Origin: Micromonospora rifamycinica
GTDB lineage: Bacteria; Actinomycetota; Actinomycetes; Mycobacteriales; Micromonosporaceae
Reading direction: 5' to 3'
Assembly: GCF_900090265.1 (NCBI RefSeq)
Contig: NZ_LT607752.1
Span: 1,302,001 to 1,366,000 of the forward strand
Length of the DNA: 64,000 nt
Shown here: piece after piece, positions 49,294 through 58,091 of the stretch
Position numbering within the stretch: the stretch's first letter is position 1
Layout: every line of letters starts with the position of its first letter
The notes under the pieces: generated by a model
Databases searched by the model: none
What the model was told of the DNA's origin: nothing
The model's input: only the letters and a program-made list of their open reading frames with translations
Made by a program: the position numbers and the translations under genes

Positions 49294-50583
49294 TCAGGCG
49301 GTAGGGGTCGGCTCGGTGGGGCGGGGGCGACGGGCCGGCGGGGCCGGCACCGGCGGGGCCGAGGCGACGAACCGGACCGGCAGCTCCAGCAGGCCCCGGA
49401 ACGGTGACGCCGCCGGCAACCGGCGCAGCTCGTCGACCGGCACCGCGAGGCGCAGCCCGGGGAGCCGGCGCAGCAGCACCGCCAGCCCGATCTGGGCCTC
49501 CATCCGGGCCAGCGAGACCCCGAGGCAGTAGTGCACGCCGTGGCCGAAGCCCAGGTGCGGCCCCCGGACCCGCCGCAGGTCCAGCCGGTCCGGGTCGACG
49601 AAGTGCGCCGGATCGTGGTTGGCCGCGTTGAGCGCCACCCCGACGATCGATCCGGCCGGGATGTGCACCCCCCGGTACTCGACGTCCTCGGTGGCGACCC
49701 GGGGGCTGGCCACCGGCAGCGGGCCGTCGAAGCGCAGCAGCTCCTCGATCGCCGAGGGCAGCAGCTCGGGGGTGTCCCGCAGCAGGTCGAGCTGGTCGGG
49801 ATGGGTCAGCAGGGCCACCGTCGCGTTGCCCAGGAAGTCGGCGGTGGTCTGGTGCCCGGCGAACAGCAGCAGGAACGTGGTGGTGACCAGCTCCGCCTCG
49901 GACAGCCTGCCGTCCTGGTCGCAGGCGTCGATCAGCGCGCTGACCAGGTCGTCGGCCGGCTCGGCACGCTTGGCGGCCACCAGCCCTGCCAGGTAGTGGT
50001 GCAGCCGTACCTGCGCCTCGCCCACGGCCGCCCGCTCCTGCGCCGGGGGCCGCCGTGACGACCCGGAGGTCCGGATCACCTGGGTCCAGTCGAGGACCTG
50101 ACCCTGGTCGGCCCGGGGCACCCCGAGCAGCTCGCAGATCACCACCATCGGCAGCGGGATCGCGAAGTCGTGCATCAGCTCGGCCCGCCCCTGGGCGACG
50201 AAGCCGTCGATCAGGTCGTCGACGATCTGCCGCACCCGGGGCCGCAGCGCCTCGATCCGGCGCGGCGCGAACGCCTGCGACACCAACCGGCGCAGCCGGG
50301 TGTGCTCCGGCGGGTCGGCGTTGAGCATGTTCCGGTTCAACGCCTCCGAGTTCGGGCCGAAGATCTGCAGGTAGTGCTGGCCGGGGCCGTAGAGGTCCTT
50401 GGACAGCCGCGGGTCGGTCAGCGCCGCCCGCGCGTCGTCGAACCGGGTGAGCAGGTACGAGTCGAACCGGGGCGAGCTGACCGGGCAGACCGGCGCGTCC
50501 GCGCGGAGCCGGGCGAGAGCGGGGTAGGGGTCGGCGGCGAACTGGTCGGTGTAGAGCTGCGACGCGGGCAGCGGCTCGGTCAT
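49294..50583 (-). CDS. Cytochrome P450
   Basis: The 429-residue protein has the I-helix AGHQTT (about residue 240), the K-helix EELLR, and the heme-binding loop FGHGVHYCLG (Cys near 351). It would hydroxylate or epoxidise a small molecule with external ferredoxin partners, none of which is nearby. ATG 50583 overlaps the stop of the ABM gene (ATGA). The C-terminal 25 residues are a Pro/Ala-rich tail. Context suggests action on an aromatic polyketide-like substrate. Confidence 0.92.
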   Translation of the reverse strand: MTEPLPASQLYTDQFAADPYPALARLRADAPVCPVSSPRFDSYLLTRFDDARAALTDPRLSKDLYGPGQHYLQIFGPNSEALNRNMLNADPPEHTRLRRLVSQAFAPRRIEALRPRVRQIVDDLIDGFVAQGRAELMHDFAIPLPMVVICELLGVPRADQGQVLDWTQVIRTSGSSRRPPAQERAAVGEAQVRLHHYLAGLVAAKRAEPADDLVSALIDACDQDGRLSEAELVTTTFLLLFAGHQTTADFLGNATVALLTHPDQLDLLRDTPELLPSAIEELLRFDGPLPVASPRVATEDVEYRGVHIPAGSIVGVALNAANHDPAHFVDPDRLDLRRVRGPHLGFGHGVHYCLGVSLARMEAQIGLAVLLRRLPGLRLAVPVDELRRLPAASPFRGLLELPVRFVASAPPVPAPPARRPRPTEPTPTA

Positions 50584-50900
50584 CGCGCCTCCCCGGGCAC
50601 CCGGGGCATGCTGTGCAGTACCTGGTAGGTGTGCCGTTCGGCGGATTCCCGCAGCTCACGTACCACCCGCAGCAGCCGGTCGCGGTGTTCGCTGCGCCCG
50701 AAGGCGTCCAACCGTTCCCGGTCCGCCCAGTCACTGATGATCAGATAGCTGCGCGGGTCGTCGGCGTCGCGGACCAGATCCTGCCGCAGGCACCCGTCGA
50801 GCAGCCGGATCTGCTCCGCCGCCGAGAGCCACTCCGCCTCGAACCGCTCCGCGCAGCCCTCCCGGGTACGCATGGCGAGCACCGTACGCACCGCCGTCAT
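50580..50900 (-). CDS. Antibiotic biosynthesis monooxygenase (ABM) domain protein
   Basis: The 106-residue ferredoxin-like-fold protein matches the ABM family (MRTREGCAERFEAEW, LIISDWADRERLDAF). Cofactorless members oxidise anthrones to quinones in type II polyketide pathways. Its ATG overlaps the monooxygenase stop and its stop overlaps the P450 start, so three genes are coupled. It is similar in pattern to the two ABM domains at the N-terminus of the upstream protein. Confidence 0.87.
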   Translation of the reverse strand: MTAVRTVLAMRTREGCAERFEAEWLSAAEQIRLLDGCLRQDLVRDADDPRSYLIISDWADRERLDAFGRSEHRDRLLRVVRELRESAERHTYQVLHSMPRVPGEAR

Positions 50901-53176
50901 CGCGCACCGCCGAAGACCAGGTGCAGGTTCTTGCGCAGCGCGTCGGCGTCGACCGGCTGGCTGCGGAAGCCGACGTGCCCGTCCGGGCGGATCAGGTACA
51001 GCGCGGTGCCGGCCACCCCGTACCGGGCGCGGAACTCACCCCCGGCGTCGCGCACCACCGGTGGCGCGGGCAGCCCCGGTTCCCCGGCGTCCGGACTGAG
51101 CAGCAGGTAGACGTCGATCTCGCCCCGGGTCGCGGCGCGGACGTCGGCGCAGAGCCCCGGCACGGCGGCCACCGCCGCCGGCTCGGCGGAGGCGTCCGCG
51201 TAGACCAGCAGGGTGTGCCGGGTGCCCCCGGTCAGGTCGCGCAGCCGCAGCGGATGCCCGACCCCCCGCCGGGTCAGGCCGCCCAGGTCGGGGGCGCGGT
51301 CACCGGGGCGCGGGCCGTCACGCAGCGCGTCGGGATCGGTCACGCACTCGCCGACCAGCGGGCTATCGGCGTAGCTGAGCAGCAGGGACATCTCCTGGAG
51401 GAACTGCCGTTCCAGGTCGGCGCGGTCCAACTCGTCGGTGAACGCCAGCCGTACCGCCCGGCCGACGATCTCCTCCCCCTCCGGGCGGCGTTCGGCCTCG
51501 TAGCTGTCCAGCAGCCCGGGGGCGGCGAGCCCGCGCACCGCCAGCGCCACCTTCCAGGCCAGGTTCCAGGCGTCCTGGATGCCGGTGTTCATCCCCTGCC
51601 CCCCGGCCGGCGGGTGCAGGTGCGCGGCGTCACCGGCCACGAAGACCCGGCCGTGGCCGTACCGGTCGACGATGCCGTGGCTGATCCGGAACACCGACGA
51701 CCAGCGCAGGTTCGCCGCCCGGGTGCCCGGTGGGGCGAGCCGGTCCAGGGCGGCCTGCACGTCGTCGAGGGTCGGCTCGGCCAACTCCTCGCTGAACCCG
51801 GGCGGGGCGTCCCGGCCGCCGGTCTGGGCGAAGAACCGGGGCGGGGCGAGGGTCGCGATCCGGTACCGGCCCTCCCCCCGCAGGGGTACGCAGACCAGCA
51901 TGCCGTCCATCCGGCCGTCGGTCTCGTGCAGGAAGCGCAGCAGGTGCCCGGCGGGCATGTCCCAGTTCACGTCGACGTCGGCGAGCATGAACAGCTGCGG
52001 GAAACGGCCCAGTCCACCCGAGAACGTCAACCCGAGCAGCTCCCGGACCCGGCTGTGCGCCCCGTCCGCGCCGATCAGATACTTCGCCCGGACCGTCTGC
52101 GTGCTGCCGTCCGCGCCGGCCAGGGTGGCCAGCACGCCGTCCACGCCCTGGGTGAAGCCGGTCAGCTCCGCACCGCGCTGCGGCCGGACGCCGAGGGTGG
52201 CCAGCCGTTCGGTGAGCAGGCGCTCGGTCTCGTACTGGGGCAGGCCGAGGTGCGCGTACGGCAGTCCCGGCAGCTCCCAGCTCATCCGGTGGGTCTGCGT
52301 GCCGTTGACGAACACCACGTTGCCGGTGAGCCAGATCCCGGCGTCCATCGCCTCCCGGGCGATGCCCTGCTCCGCCCAGATCTCCATGGTGCGGCAGTGC
52401 ACCCCGATCGCCTTGTCCGCCTGGGCGGGCGGCACGGCCAGCTTCTCGACCAGCCGGCAGTCGATGCCGCGCCGGGCCAGCTCGACGGCGGCGGTCAGCC
52501 CGGTCGGCCCCGCCCCGACGATGAGTACGTCCGTTGTCGTGTGCACGTCGGTCTCCCTACCGGTACTGGCTGCCCGGTCGGCGCCGGGATGAGCCGCGAG
52601 GTGGAACAGTCGGCGGCGGAAGTCGAGCAGGAACGGCGCGATCGGCCCGGCCTCCTCCCGCGCGTGGGCCGGGTTGGCGACCCAGCGGTGGAACTCCGCC
52701 GCGGTCCGCCACTCGGCGAAGATGTGGTGGACGTCGGTGCCGGGCTCGCGGAGCAGCTCCTCGCGCAGGTAGCCGGGAATCCCGGCCATCCGGGCGGTCA
52801 CCTCGGCGTGGCCCCGCCGGAACTCGGCGAGCCGGGTGGCCGGCACGGTGACCTCCACGTCCACCAGGATCGTCGGGTGCCCGCCCGGCTCGTCGCGCAT
52901 CACCCGCCGGTCGTCGGCGGTGCCCGGCAGGCAGCGGTCGCGCAGGGCGTCGGCGAGGCGGGCCGCCACCGGGCCGTTCTCGTAGCCGAGCAGGGCGGCG
53001 TCGTCGGCCCATTCGGTGGCGACCACGAAGGTGCGCGGGTCGTTCGCGTCCAGGAGCAGCTCCCGCCGCAGGTTGCCGGGGAGCGCGCCGATCTGTCCCG
53101 CGGCCGTCCGCCAGGCCGCCCGGATCTCCTGTTCGGCGCCGGGACGCGCGCGGATCCGGAGCATCGTCCTGATCAT
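50897..53176 (-). CDS. ABM-ABM-FAD aromatic monooxygenase fusion ORF
   Basis: One 759-residue open frame joins two ABM domains (residues about 1-95 and 105-205) to a PHBH-type FAD monooxygenase. The Rossmann motif is LIVGAGPTGLTAAVELARRG at about 217, the DG motif is IGADGAHSRVRELL, and the GD motif is FVAGDAAHLHPPAGGQGMN. A thioredoxin-like C-terminal domain ends the protein. ATG 53176 has AAGGGAGA upstream. A second start, GTG 52546, lies exactly at the domain junction with its own GGGAGA site, so a 549-residue FAD enzyme may also be made. The FAD part resembles aromatic polyketide hydroxylases. Confidence 0.85.
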   Translation of the reverse strand: MIRTMLRIRARPGAEQEIRAAWRTAAGQIGALPGNLRRELLLDANDPRTFVVATEWADDAALLGYENGPVAARLADALRDRCLPGTADDRRVMRDEPGGHPTILVDVEVTVPATRLAEFRRGHAEVTARMAGIPGYLREELLREPGTDVHHIFAEWRTAAEFHRWVANPAHAREEAGPIAPFLLDFRRRLFHLAAHPGADRAASTGRETDVHTTTDVLIVGAGPTGLTAAVELARRGIDCRLVEKLAVPPAQADKAIGVHCRTMEIWAEQGIAREAMDAGIWLTGNVVFVNGTQTHRMSWELPGLPYAHLGLPQYETERLLTERLATLGVRPQRGAELTGFTQGVDGVLATLAGADGSTQTVRAKYLIGADGAHSRVRELLGLTFSGGLGRFPQLFMLADVDVNWDMPAGHLLRFLHETDGRMDGMLVCVPLRGEGRYRIATLAPPRFFAQTGGRDAPPGFSEELAEPTLDDVQAALDRLAPPGTRAANLRWSSVFRISHGIVDRYGHGRVFVAGDAAHLHPPAGGQGMNTGIQDAWNLAWKVALAVRGLAAPGLLDSYEAERRPEGEEIVGRAVRLAFTDELDRADLERQFLQEMSLLLSYADSPLVGECVTDPDALRDGPRPGDRAPDLGGLTRRGVGHPLRLRDLTGGTRHTLLVYADASAEPAAVAAVPGLCADVRAATRGEIDVYLLLSPDAGEPGLPAPPVVRDAGGEFRARYGVAGTALYLIRPDGHVGFRSQPVDADALRKNLHLVFGGAR

Positions 53177-53364
53177 GGGGTCTCCCTTGACGGCCTGCCC
53201 GTGACGGGGGTCCGCGACCACCGGCACCCGGCGCGTCGTCGTTCGACCCTGTCGCAGTGCGCGTCACCGCGCCGTCATCGCCGGGCTTTCCCCGGCCACC
53301 CCGCGTTGACGCCGCCGCGACGGCCCACCCGTCCCCGGCCGCCCGGCCCCGGCACGACACGCAC

Positions 53365-53478
53365 GCGGCTCAGCCACGGCGGACGTCGCCGGGTGCGCGG
53401 CTCAGCCACGGCGGACGGCGCCGCCCGGACGACTCAGCGGCGGCGGACGTCGCCGGGTGCGCGGCTCAGCGGCGGCGG
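53365..53478. repeat. Degenerate tandem repeat ending in lacI 3' end
   Basis: About three and a half units of 31-33 bp begin near 53365, 53397, 53430 and 53461 (GCGGCTCAGC, then CACGGCGGACGTCGCC or close variants). The last unit contains the stop codon and final codons of the lacI gene at 53466. The array looks like serial duplication of that gene end. The remaining bases 53177-53364 show no recognised feature. Confidence 0.65.
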
Positions 53479-54488
53479 TTGCCGCTGCTCGCGCGGACGA
53501 CGAGGACCGGCTCGACCTGGGGCCGGGGCGTGCTCGCGCCGGTGCCGTCGAGGAGTTCCAGCAGCGCGGCCACGCACCGGCGGCCGACCTCGTCGAAGTC
53601 CTGCCGCACGGTGGTCAGCGGCGGGGAGAGGTACTCGGCCTCGGGGATGTCGTCGAAACCGACCACGCTGACGTCCTCGGGAATCCGGGCGCCCCGCTGG
53701 TGCAGGGCGCGCAGCAGGCCGAGCGCCTGGTGGTCGTTGGCGCAGAACACCGCGGTCACGTCCGGGCGGGCGGCGAGCGCCTGGCCCAGCTCGTAACCGG
53801 CCCGGGGGCTCCAGTCGCCCACGATGACCGGCGGAACTCGGCGGCCCGCCTGCTCCAGGGTCTGCCGCCACCCGTCGACCCGGTCCCGGGCCTCCAGCCA
53901 GTCCCGGGGGCCGGCGATGTGCCACACCGTCTCGTGCCCCAGGTCGAGCAGGTGCCGGACCGCCAGCCGGGCGCCGGCCACCTGGTCGACGGAGATGCTG
54001 GGCAGTTCACCGCGCTCCCCGCTGGCCTCCACCACCACCGCCGGCACGCCGGTGGGCAGGCCGTGCACGGCGACCGACGCCGTCATCATCGGTGTGATGG
54101 CGACGACGCCGGCCACCGACTGCTCGGTCAACGCGTCGATGGCGGACCGCATCCCGCTGCGGTCCAGTTGTTCCAGGGTGACGATGCTGATGCCGTACCC
54201 GGCGGCGCGGGCGGCCCGTTCGATGCCCAGCAGGGTGGCCGCCGGACCGAACAGGATGGTGTCGAAGCTGACCACACCGATGACCCGGGAGCGCCGACCG
54301 GCCAACCCCCGGGCCAGGGCGTTGGGCCGGTAGTTGAGCTGGTGCACGGCACGCAGCACCCGCTCCCGGGTCTCCGGCCGGACGCTCGGATGGTTGTTGA
54401 GCACCCGGGACACGGTCTGGTGCGACACCCCGGCGAGTTGCGCGACGTCGCTCATCACCGCGGCGCGGTCGCGCCGCTGCTGACCCAT
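53466..54488 (-). CDS. LacI-family regulator of the arabinose operon
   Basis: The 340-residue protein has a LacI HTH (VAQLAGVSHQTVSRVLNNHP) and a sugar-binding sensor with SVVGFDDIPEAEYL. Its ATG is six bases after the araA stop, so it is the last gene of the ara operon and is probably autoregulated with it. The operator-like TGTTAGCGCTCACA at 63286-63299, upstream of araB, is the expected LacI-type site. It is a paralogue of the LacI at 9524, which sits beside a secreted CBM2 esterase. The ligand is likely L-arabinose or a related sugar; this is inference. Confidence 0.88.
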   Translation of the reverse strand: MGQQRRDRAAVMSDVAQLAGVSHQTVSRVLNNHPSVRPETRERVLRAVHQLNYRPNALARGLAGRRSRVIGVVSFDTILFGPAATLLGIERAARAAGYGISIVTLEQLDRSGMRSAIDALTEQSVAGVVAITPMMTASVAVHGLPTGVPAVVVEASGERGELPSISVDQVAGARLAVRHLLDLGHETVWHIAGPRDWLEARDRVDGWRQTLEQAGRRVPPVIVGDWSPRAGYELGQALAARPDVTAVFCANDHQALGLLRALHQRGARIPEDVSVVGFDDIPEAEYLSPPLTTVRQDFDEVGRRCVAALLELLDGTGASTPRPQVEPVLVVRASSGNRRR

Positions 54489-54494
54489 GGCGGC

Positions 54495-56000
54495 TCAGAA
54501 ACCCCGGGCCAGGCGGTAGTAGGCCTGGTTCCAACGGAGTTCGTCGGCCAGCCGCCGGGGGGTCGTGTCGGCGTCGATGACGACCAGTTCGGTGCTGACC
54601 ATCTCGGCGAGGTCGTGCAGCTCCTCGACCCCGACGGCCTGGGACAGCACCGTGTGGTGCGGGGCACCGGCGGTGAGCCAGGCCTCCGCCGAGGCGGCGA
54701 GGTCGGGCCGGGGCCGCCACACCGCCCGCGCCACCGGCAGCTTCGGCAGCGGGTACGGCGGGGCCACCACGTCGATCTCGTTGGCGACCAGCCGGAACCG
54801 CTCCCCCATGTCGGCCAGGCCGAGCACCACCGCCGGGCCGGGCTGGGCGTCGAAGACCATCCGGACCGGGTCCTCCCGCCCGCCGATGCCCAGCGGGTGG
54901 ATCTCGACGTTCGGGGTGGCCGCCGCGATGGTCGGGCAGACCTCCAGCATGTGCGCCCCGAGCACCAGTTCCCGGCCGGGGGTGAGGTCGTAGGTGTAGT
55001 CCTCCATGAACGAGGTGCCGCCGGTGGTGCCGACGGACATCGACTTGAGCGTGCGGACCAGTACCGAGGTCTTCCAGTCGCCCTCGCCGCCGAAGCCGTA
55101 CCCGTCGGCCATCAGCCGCTGCACCGCCAGACCGGGCAGCTGCCGCAGCCCGCCCAGGTCCTCGAAGTTGGTGGTGAAGGCGCGGAACCCACCGGCCTCG
55201 AGGAAGTCGCGCAGACCCGCCTCGATCCGGGCGGCGTAGCGCAGCGCGTCGTGCCGGTCGCCGCCGGAGCGCAGCGCGGGGACCAGCCGGTAGCTGTCGT
55301 CGTACTCCTTGACCAGCTCGTCGATGCGGGCGTCGGCGACCGCGTCGACGGCGTCGACCAGGTCGTTGACGCCGTAGGTGTTGACCGAGACGCCGAAGCG
55401 CAGCTCGGCCTCGACCTTGTCACCCTCGGTCACCGCGACGTCGCGCATGTTGTCGCCGAACCGGGCCAGTCGCAGCGACCGCATCTCGGCGTGCCCGATC
55501 GCGGCCCGGGTCCAGGCGCCGATCCGGGCGGCGACCCGGGGGTCGCTGACGTGCCCGGCGACGGTCTTGCGGGCGACACCGAGCCGGGTCTGGACGTACC
55601 CGAACTCCCGGTCGCCGTGGGCGGCCTGGTTGAGGTTCATGAAGTCCATGTCGATCTCGGACCAGGGCAGTTCCACGTTGGCCTGGGTGTGCAGGTGCAG
55701 CAGCGGGGTCCGCAGCGCGTCCAGCCCGGAGATCCACATCTTGGCCGGGGAGAACGTGTGCATCCAGGCGATCACCCCGACCGCGCCCTGTACGGCGGCG
55801 TCGCGGCAGACGGCCAGGATCTCGGCGCTGGAGGTGAGCACCGGCTTCCAGACCACCCGGGCCGGGACGGCCGGGTCGGCGTCGAGCCGTTCGGCGATCC
55901 GGCGGGACTGCTCGGCCACCTGGCGCAGGGTCTCCGGGCCGTACAGGCCCTGACTGCCGGTGAGGAACCAGACCTCGGCGACCGGTGATGGGTTGGTCAT
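54495..56000 (-). CDS. araA: L-arabinose isomerase
   Basis: The 501-residue protein converts L-arabinose to L-ribulose. It shows the AraA landmarks [13 protein letters not shown] at the start, [12 protein letters not shown], the metal-site region [25 protein letters not shown], and [10 protein letters not shown]. Length agrees with characterised enzymes of about 500 residues. ATG 56000 has GGAAGG eight bases upstream. It follows the importer permease gene by 31 bases and precedes the operon regulator. Confidence 0.97.
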   Translation of the reverse strand: MTNPSPVAEVWFLTGSQGLYGPETLRQVAEQSRRIAERLDADPAVPARVVWKPVLTSSAEILAVCRDAAVQGAVGVIAWMHTFSPAKMWISGLDALRTPLLHLHTQANVELPWSEIDMDFMNLNQAAHGDREFGYVQTRLGVARKTVAGHVSDPRVAARIGAWTRAAIGHAEMRSLRLARFGDNMRDVAVTEGDKVEAELRFGVSVNTYGVNDLVDAVDAVADARIDELVKEYDDSYRLVPALRSGGDRHDALRYAARIEAGLRDFLEAGGFRAFTTNFEDLGGLRQLPGLAVQRLMADGYGFGGEGDWKTSVLVRTLKSMSVGTTGGTSFMEDYTYDLTPGRELVLGAHMLEVCPTIAAATPNVEIHPLGIGGREDPVRMVFDAQPGPAVVLGLADMGERFRLVANEIDVVAPPYPLPKLPVARAVWRPRPDLAASAEAWLTAGAPHHTVLSQAVGVEELHDLAEMVSTELVVIDADTTPRRLADELRWNQAYYRLARGF

Positions 56001-56031
56001 GGGCGTTGCCTTCCGGTGGGGCTGGCGAGGG

Positions 56032-57024
56032 TCACTTGGTGCGGATGCCGACGAGGCGTTGGAGCAGGATGAACACGAACAGCAGGCCACCGATGACGAT
56101 CTTGGTCCACCACGAGTTGAGGGTGCCGTCGAAGGTGATCAACGTCTGGATGATGCTGAGCACCAGCACCCCGAGCAGGGTGCCGAAGACGTAACCGGAC
56201 CCGCCGGTGAGCAGGGTGCCGCCGATGACGACCGCCGCGATCACGTCCAGCTCCATGCCCACCGCGATCAGCGGGGCACCGGACAGGGTGTAGAAGGAGA
56301 GCAGGATCCCACCGATCGCCGAGCAGAGCCCGCTGATGGTGTAGACCGCGATCTTCGTACGCCCCACCGGCAGGCCCATCAGCAGCGCGGACTGCTGGTT
56401 GCCGCCGATGGCGTACACGTTACGGCCGAGCCGGGTGTACGCCAGCACGGCGGCCGCCACGGCCACCACCGCGACGGCGATCAACGCGCCGACCGAGACG
56501 AAGTTCTCGCCCAGGTGGATGCGGTGCTGGGCGGCGCTGGTCCAGAACCCGTCGGTGATCGGGATCGAGGTGGTGCTGATCCAGGTGCACACGCCCCGGG
56601 CGAAGAACATCCCGGCCAGCGTGACGATGAAGGGTTGGATGTCGAAGAAGTGGATCACGCAGCCCATCGCGAACCCGAGGGCCGGGCCGAGCAGCAGCGC
56701 GATCACCAGCACGAGGGCGGGGTGCAGGCCGTCGCCCAGCAACGAGGCGGACACCATCGCGGTCATCGCCACCACCGACCCGACCGACAGGTCGATGCCG
56801 CCGGTGAGGATCACGAAGGTCATCCCGACCGCGACGACCAGCAGGAAGCCGTTGTCGATGAAGACGTTGAAGACGACCTGGATGTTGGAGAACGCGCGGT
56901 ACTGGGAGACGCCGATGGCGTACATCACCAGCAGCAGCGCCGCGGTGGCGAGCACCGGCACGTGCCGGGGTGGCACCCGCCACCAGGCACGGCCCGGACG
57001 GGCGGCCAACGGGGTCGTGGTCAT
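56032..57024 (-). CDS. yjfF: YjfF-like sugar ABC transporter permease
   Basis: The 330-residue permease has about nine membrane segments and the family motif [21 protein letters not shown]. Several blocks match Escherichia coli YjfF closely, including [30 protein letters not shown] and the C-terminal [19 protein letters not shown]. YjfF pairs with YtfT to form the channel of a furanose importer. ATG 57024 overlaps the stop of the partner permease (ATGA). Confidence 0.9.
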   Translation of the reverse strand: MTTTPLAARPGRAWWRVPPRHVPVLATAALLLVMYAIGVSQYRAFSNIQVVFNVFIDNGFLLVVAVGMTFVILTGGIDLSVGSVVAMTAMVSASLLGDGLHPALVLVIALLLGPALGFAMGCVIHFFDIQPFIVTLAGMFFARGVCTWISTTSIPITDGFWTSAAQHRIHLGENFVSVGALIAVAVVAVAAAVLAYTRLGRNVYAIGGNQQSALLMGLPVGRTKIAVYTISGLCSAIGGILLSFYTLSGAPLIAVGMELDVIAAVVIGGTLLTGGSGYVFGTLLGVLVLSIIQTLITFDGTLNSWWTKIVIGGLLFVFILLQRLVGIRTK

Positions 57025-58091
57025 GCCGGAACCTGCTCCTTCTCTGTGCCGACCGGCTCCAAAGGAGTCACCGGGGCGCTGCGCCGACGGCGGAACCGGG
57101 CCCGGAAGGCCGGGGCCTGGATGAGGCAGACCACGATCACCACGACCGCCTTGAACAGCAGTGAGGTCTGCGGGTCGATGTTCATGGCGTACACCGAGGT
57201 GGTCAGGGTCTGGATGAGCAGCGCGCCGACCACGGTGCCGCCGAGGTAGAACCGGCCGCCGGCCAGCGCGGTGCCGCCGATCACCACGGCCAGGATGGCG
57301 TCCAGCTCGACCCAGAGGCCGACCGCGTTGCCGTCGGCGCTGGAGACGTTGGCCGTCATCATGAACCCGGCGATGGCCGCGCAGGCGGCGCTCACCACGT
57401 ACACCAGGAAGGTGATCCGCCGGGAGCGGATGCCGGCCAGCCGGCTCGCCTCGGCGTTCCCGCCGACCGACTCGATGATCATGCCGAGCGCGGTACGCCG
57501 GGTCAGCACCGCCACCAGGACGGTCACCGCGAGGGCGATGACGATGGCGAACGGCAGGGTCAGCAGGTGGCCCACCCCGATCACCTTGTACGGCCCGCTG
57601 TTGATGGTGATGATCTGCCCCTCGGCGATCAACTGGGCCAGTCCGCGACCGGCCACCATCAGGATCAACGTGGCGATGATCGGTTGGATGCCGATCCCGG
57701 CGACCAGAATGCCGTTCCACGCGCCGAGCACCAGGGCGACCCCGAAGCCGAGCGCCACCGCGGTGAGCACCACTCCCAGGCTGTTCTGGTCGGGCTGCTC
57801 GCTGATGTAGAGGCAGGCCACCGCCCCGGCGACCGCCGCCACCGCGCCCACCGACAGGTCGATGCCGCCGGTGGCGATCACCAGGGACATTCCCAGGGCG
57901 ACCAGGATCAGCGGGGCGCTGAGCCGGACGATGTCGACCAGGCTGCCGTAGAGATGGCCGTTCTTCAGCTCGATCGACAGGAAGCTCGGCCGGTAGACGG
58001 CGTTCGCCACCAGTAGCAGCACCAGCACCACGAGCGGCCAGAACAGCCGGTGGCTGGTGACGCCCGCGACGCGGGCCCGTACGGTGCTCAT
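57021..58091 (-). CDS. ytfT: YtfT-like sugar ABC transporter permease
   Basis: The 356-residue permease has the conserved [21 protein letters not shown] and a later LDAILAVVIGGTALAGGRFY, as in RbsC/YtfT proteins. It is the second permease of the importer. ATG 58091 overlaps the ATPase stop (ATGA). The basic C-terminal tail (RARFRRRRSAP) lies on the cytoplasmic side. Orthology to YtfT rests mainly on the partner genes. Confidence 0.88.
   Translation of the reverse strand: MSTVRARVAGVTSHRLFWPLVVLVLLLVANAVYRPSFLSIELKNGHLYGSLVDIVRLSAPLILVALGMSLVIATGGIDLSVGAVAAVAGAVACLYISEQPDQNSLGVVLTAVALGFGVALVLGAWNGILVAGIGIQPIIATLILMVAGRGLAQLIAEGQIITINSGPYKVIGVGHLLTLPFAIVIALAVTVLVAVLTRRTALGMIIESVGGNAEASRLAGIRSRRITFLVYVVSAACAAIAGFMMTANVSSADGNAVGLWVELDAILAVVIGGTALAGGRFYLGGTVVGALLIQTLTTSVYAMNIDPQTSLLFKAVVVIVVCLIQAPAFRARFRRRRSAPVTPLEPVGTEKEQVPA

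Noticed and set aside
48597..53176. The region considered as a complete type II polyketide cluster
   Set aside because: No ketosynthase, chain-length factor, acyl carrier protein or ketoreductase is present within the window.
53365..53478. The tandem array considered as a CRISPR
   Set aside because: Units are contiguous and degenerate with no unique spacers, there are only about 3.5 of them, and no cas genes are nearby.
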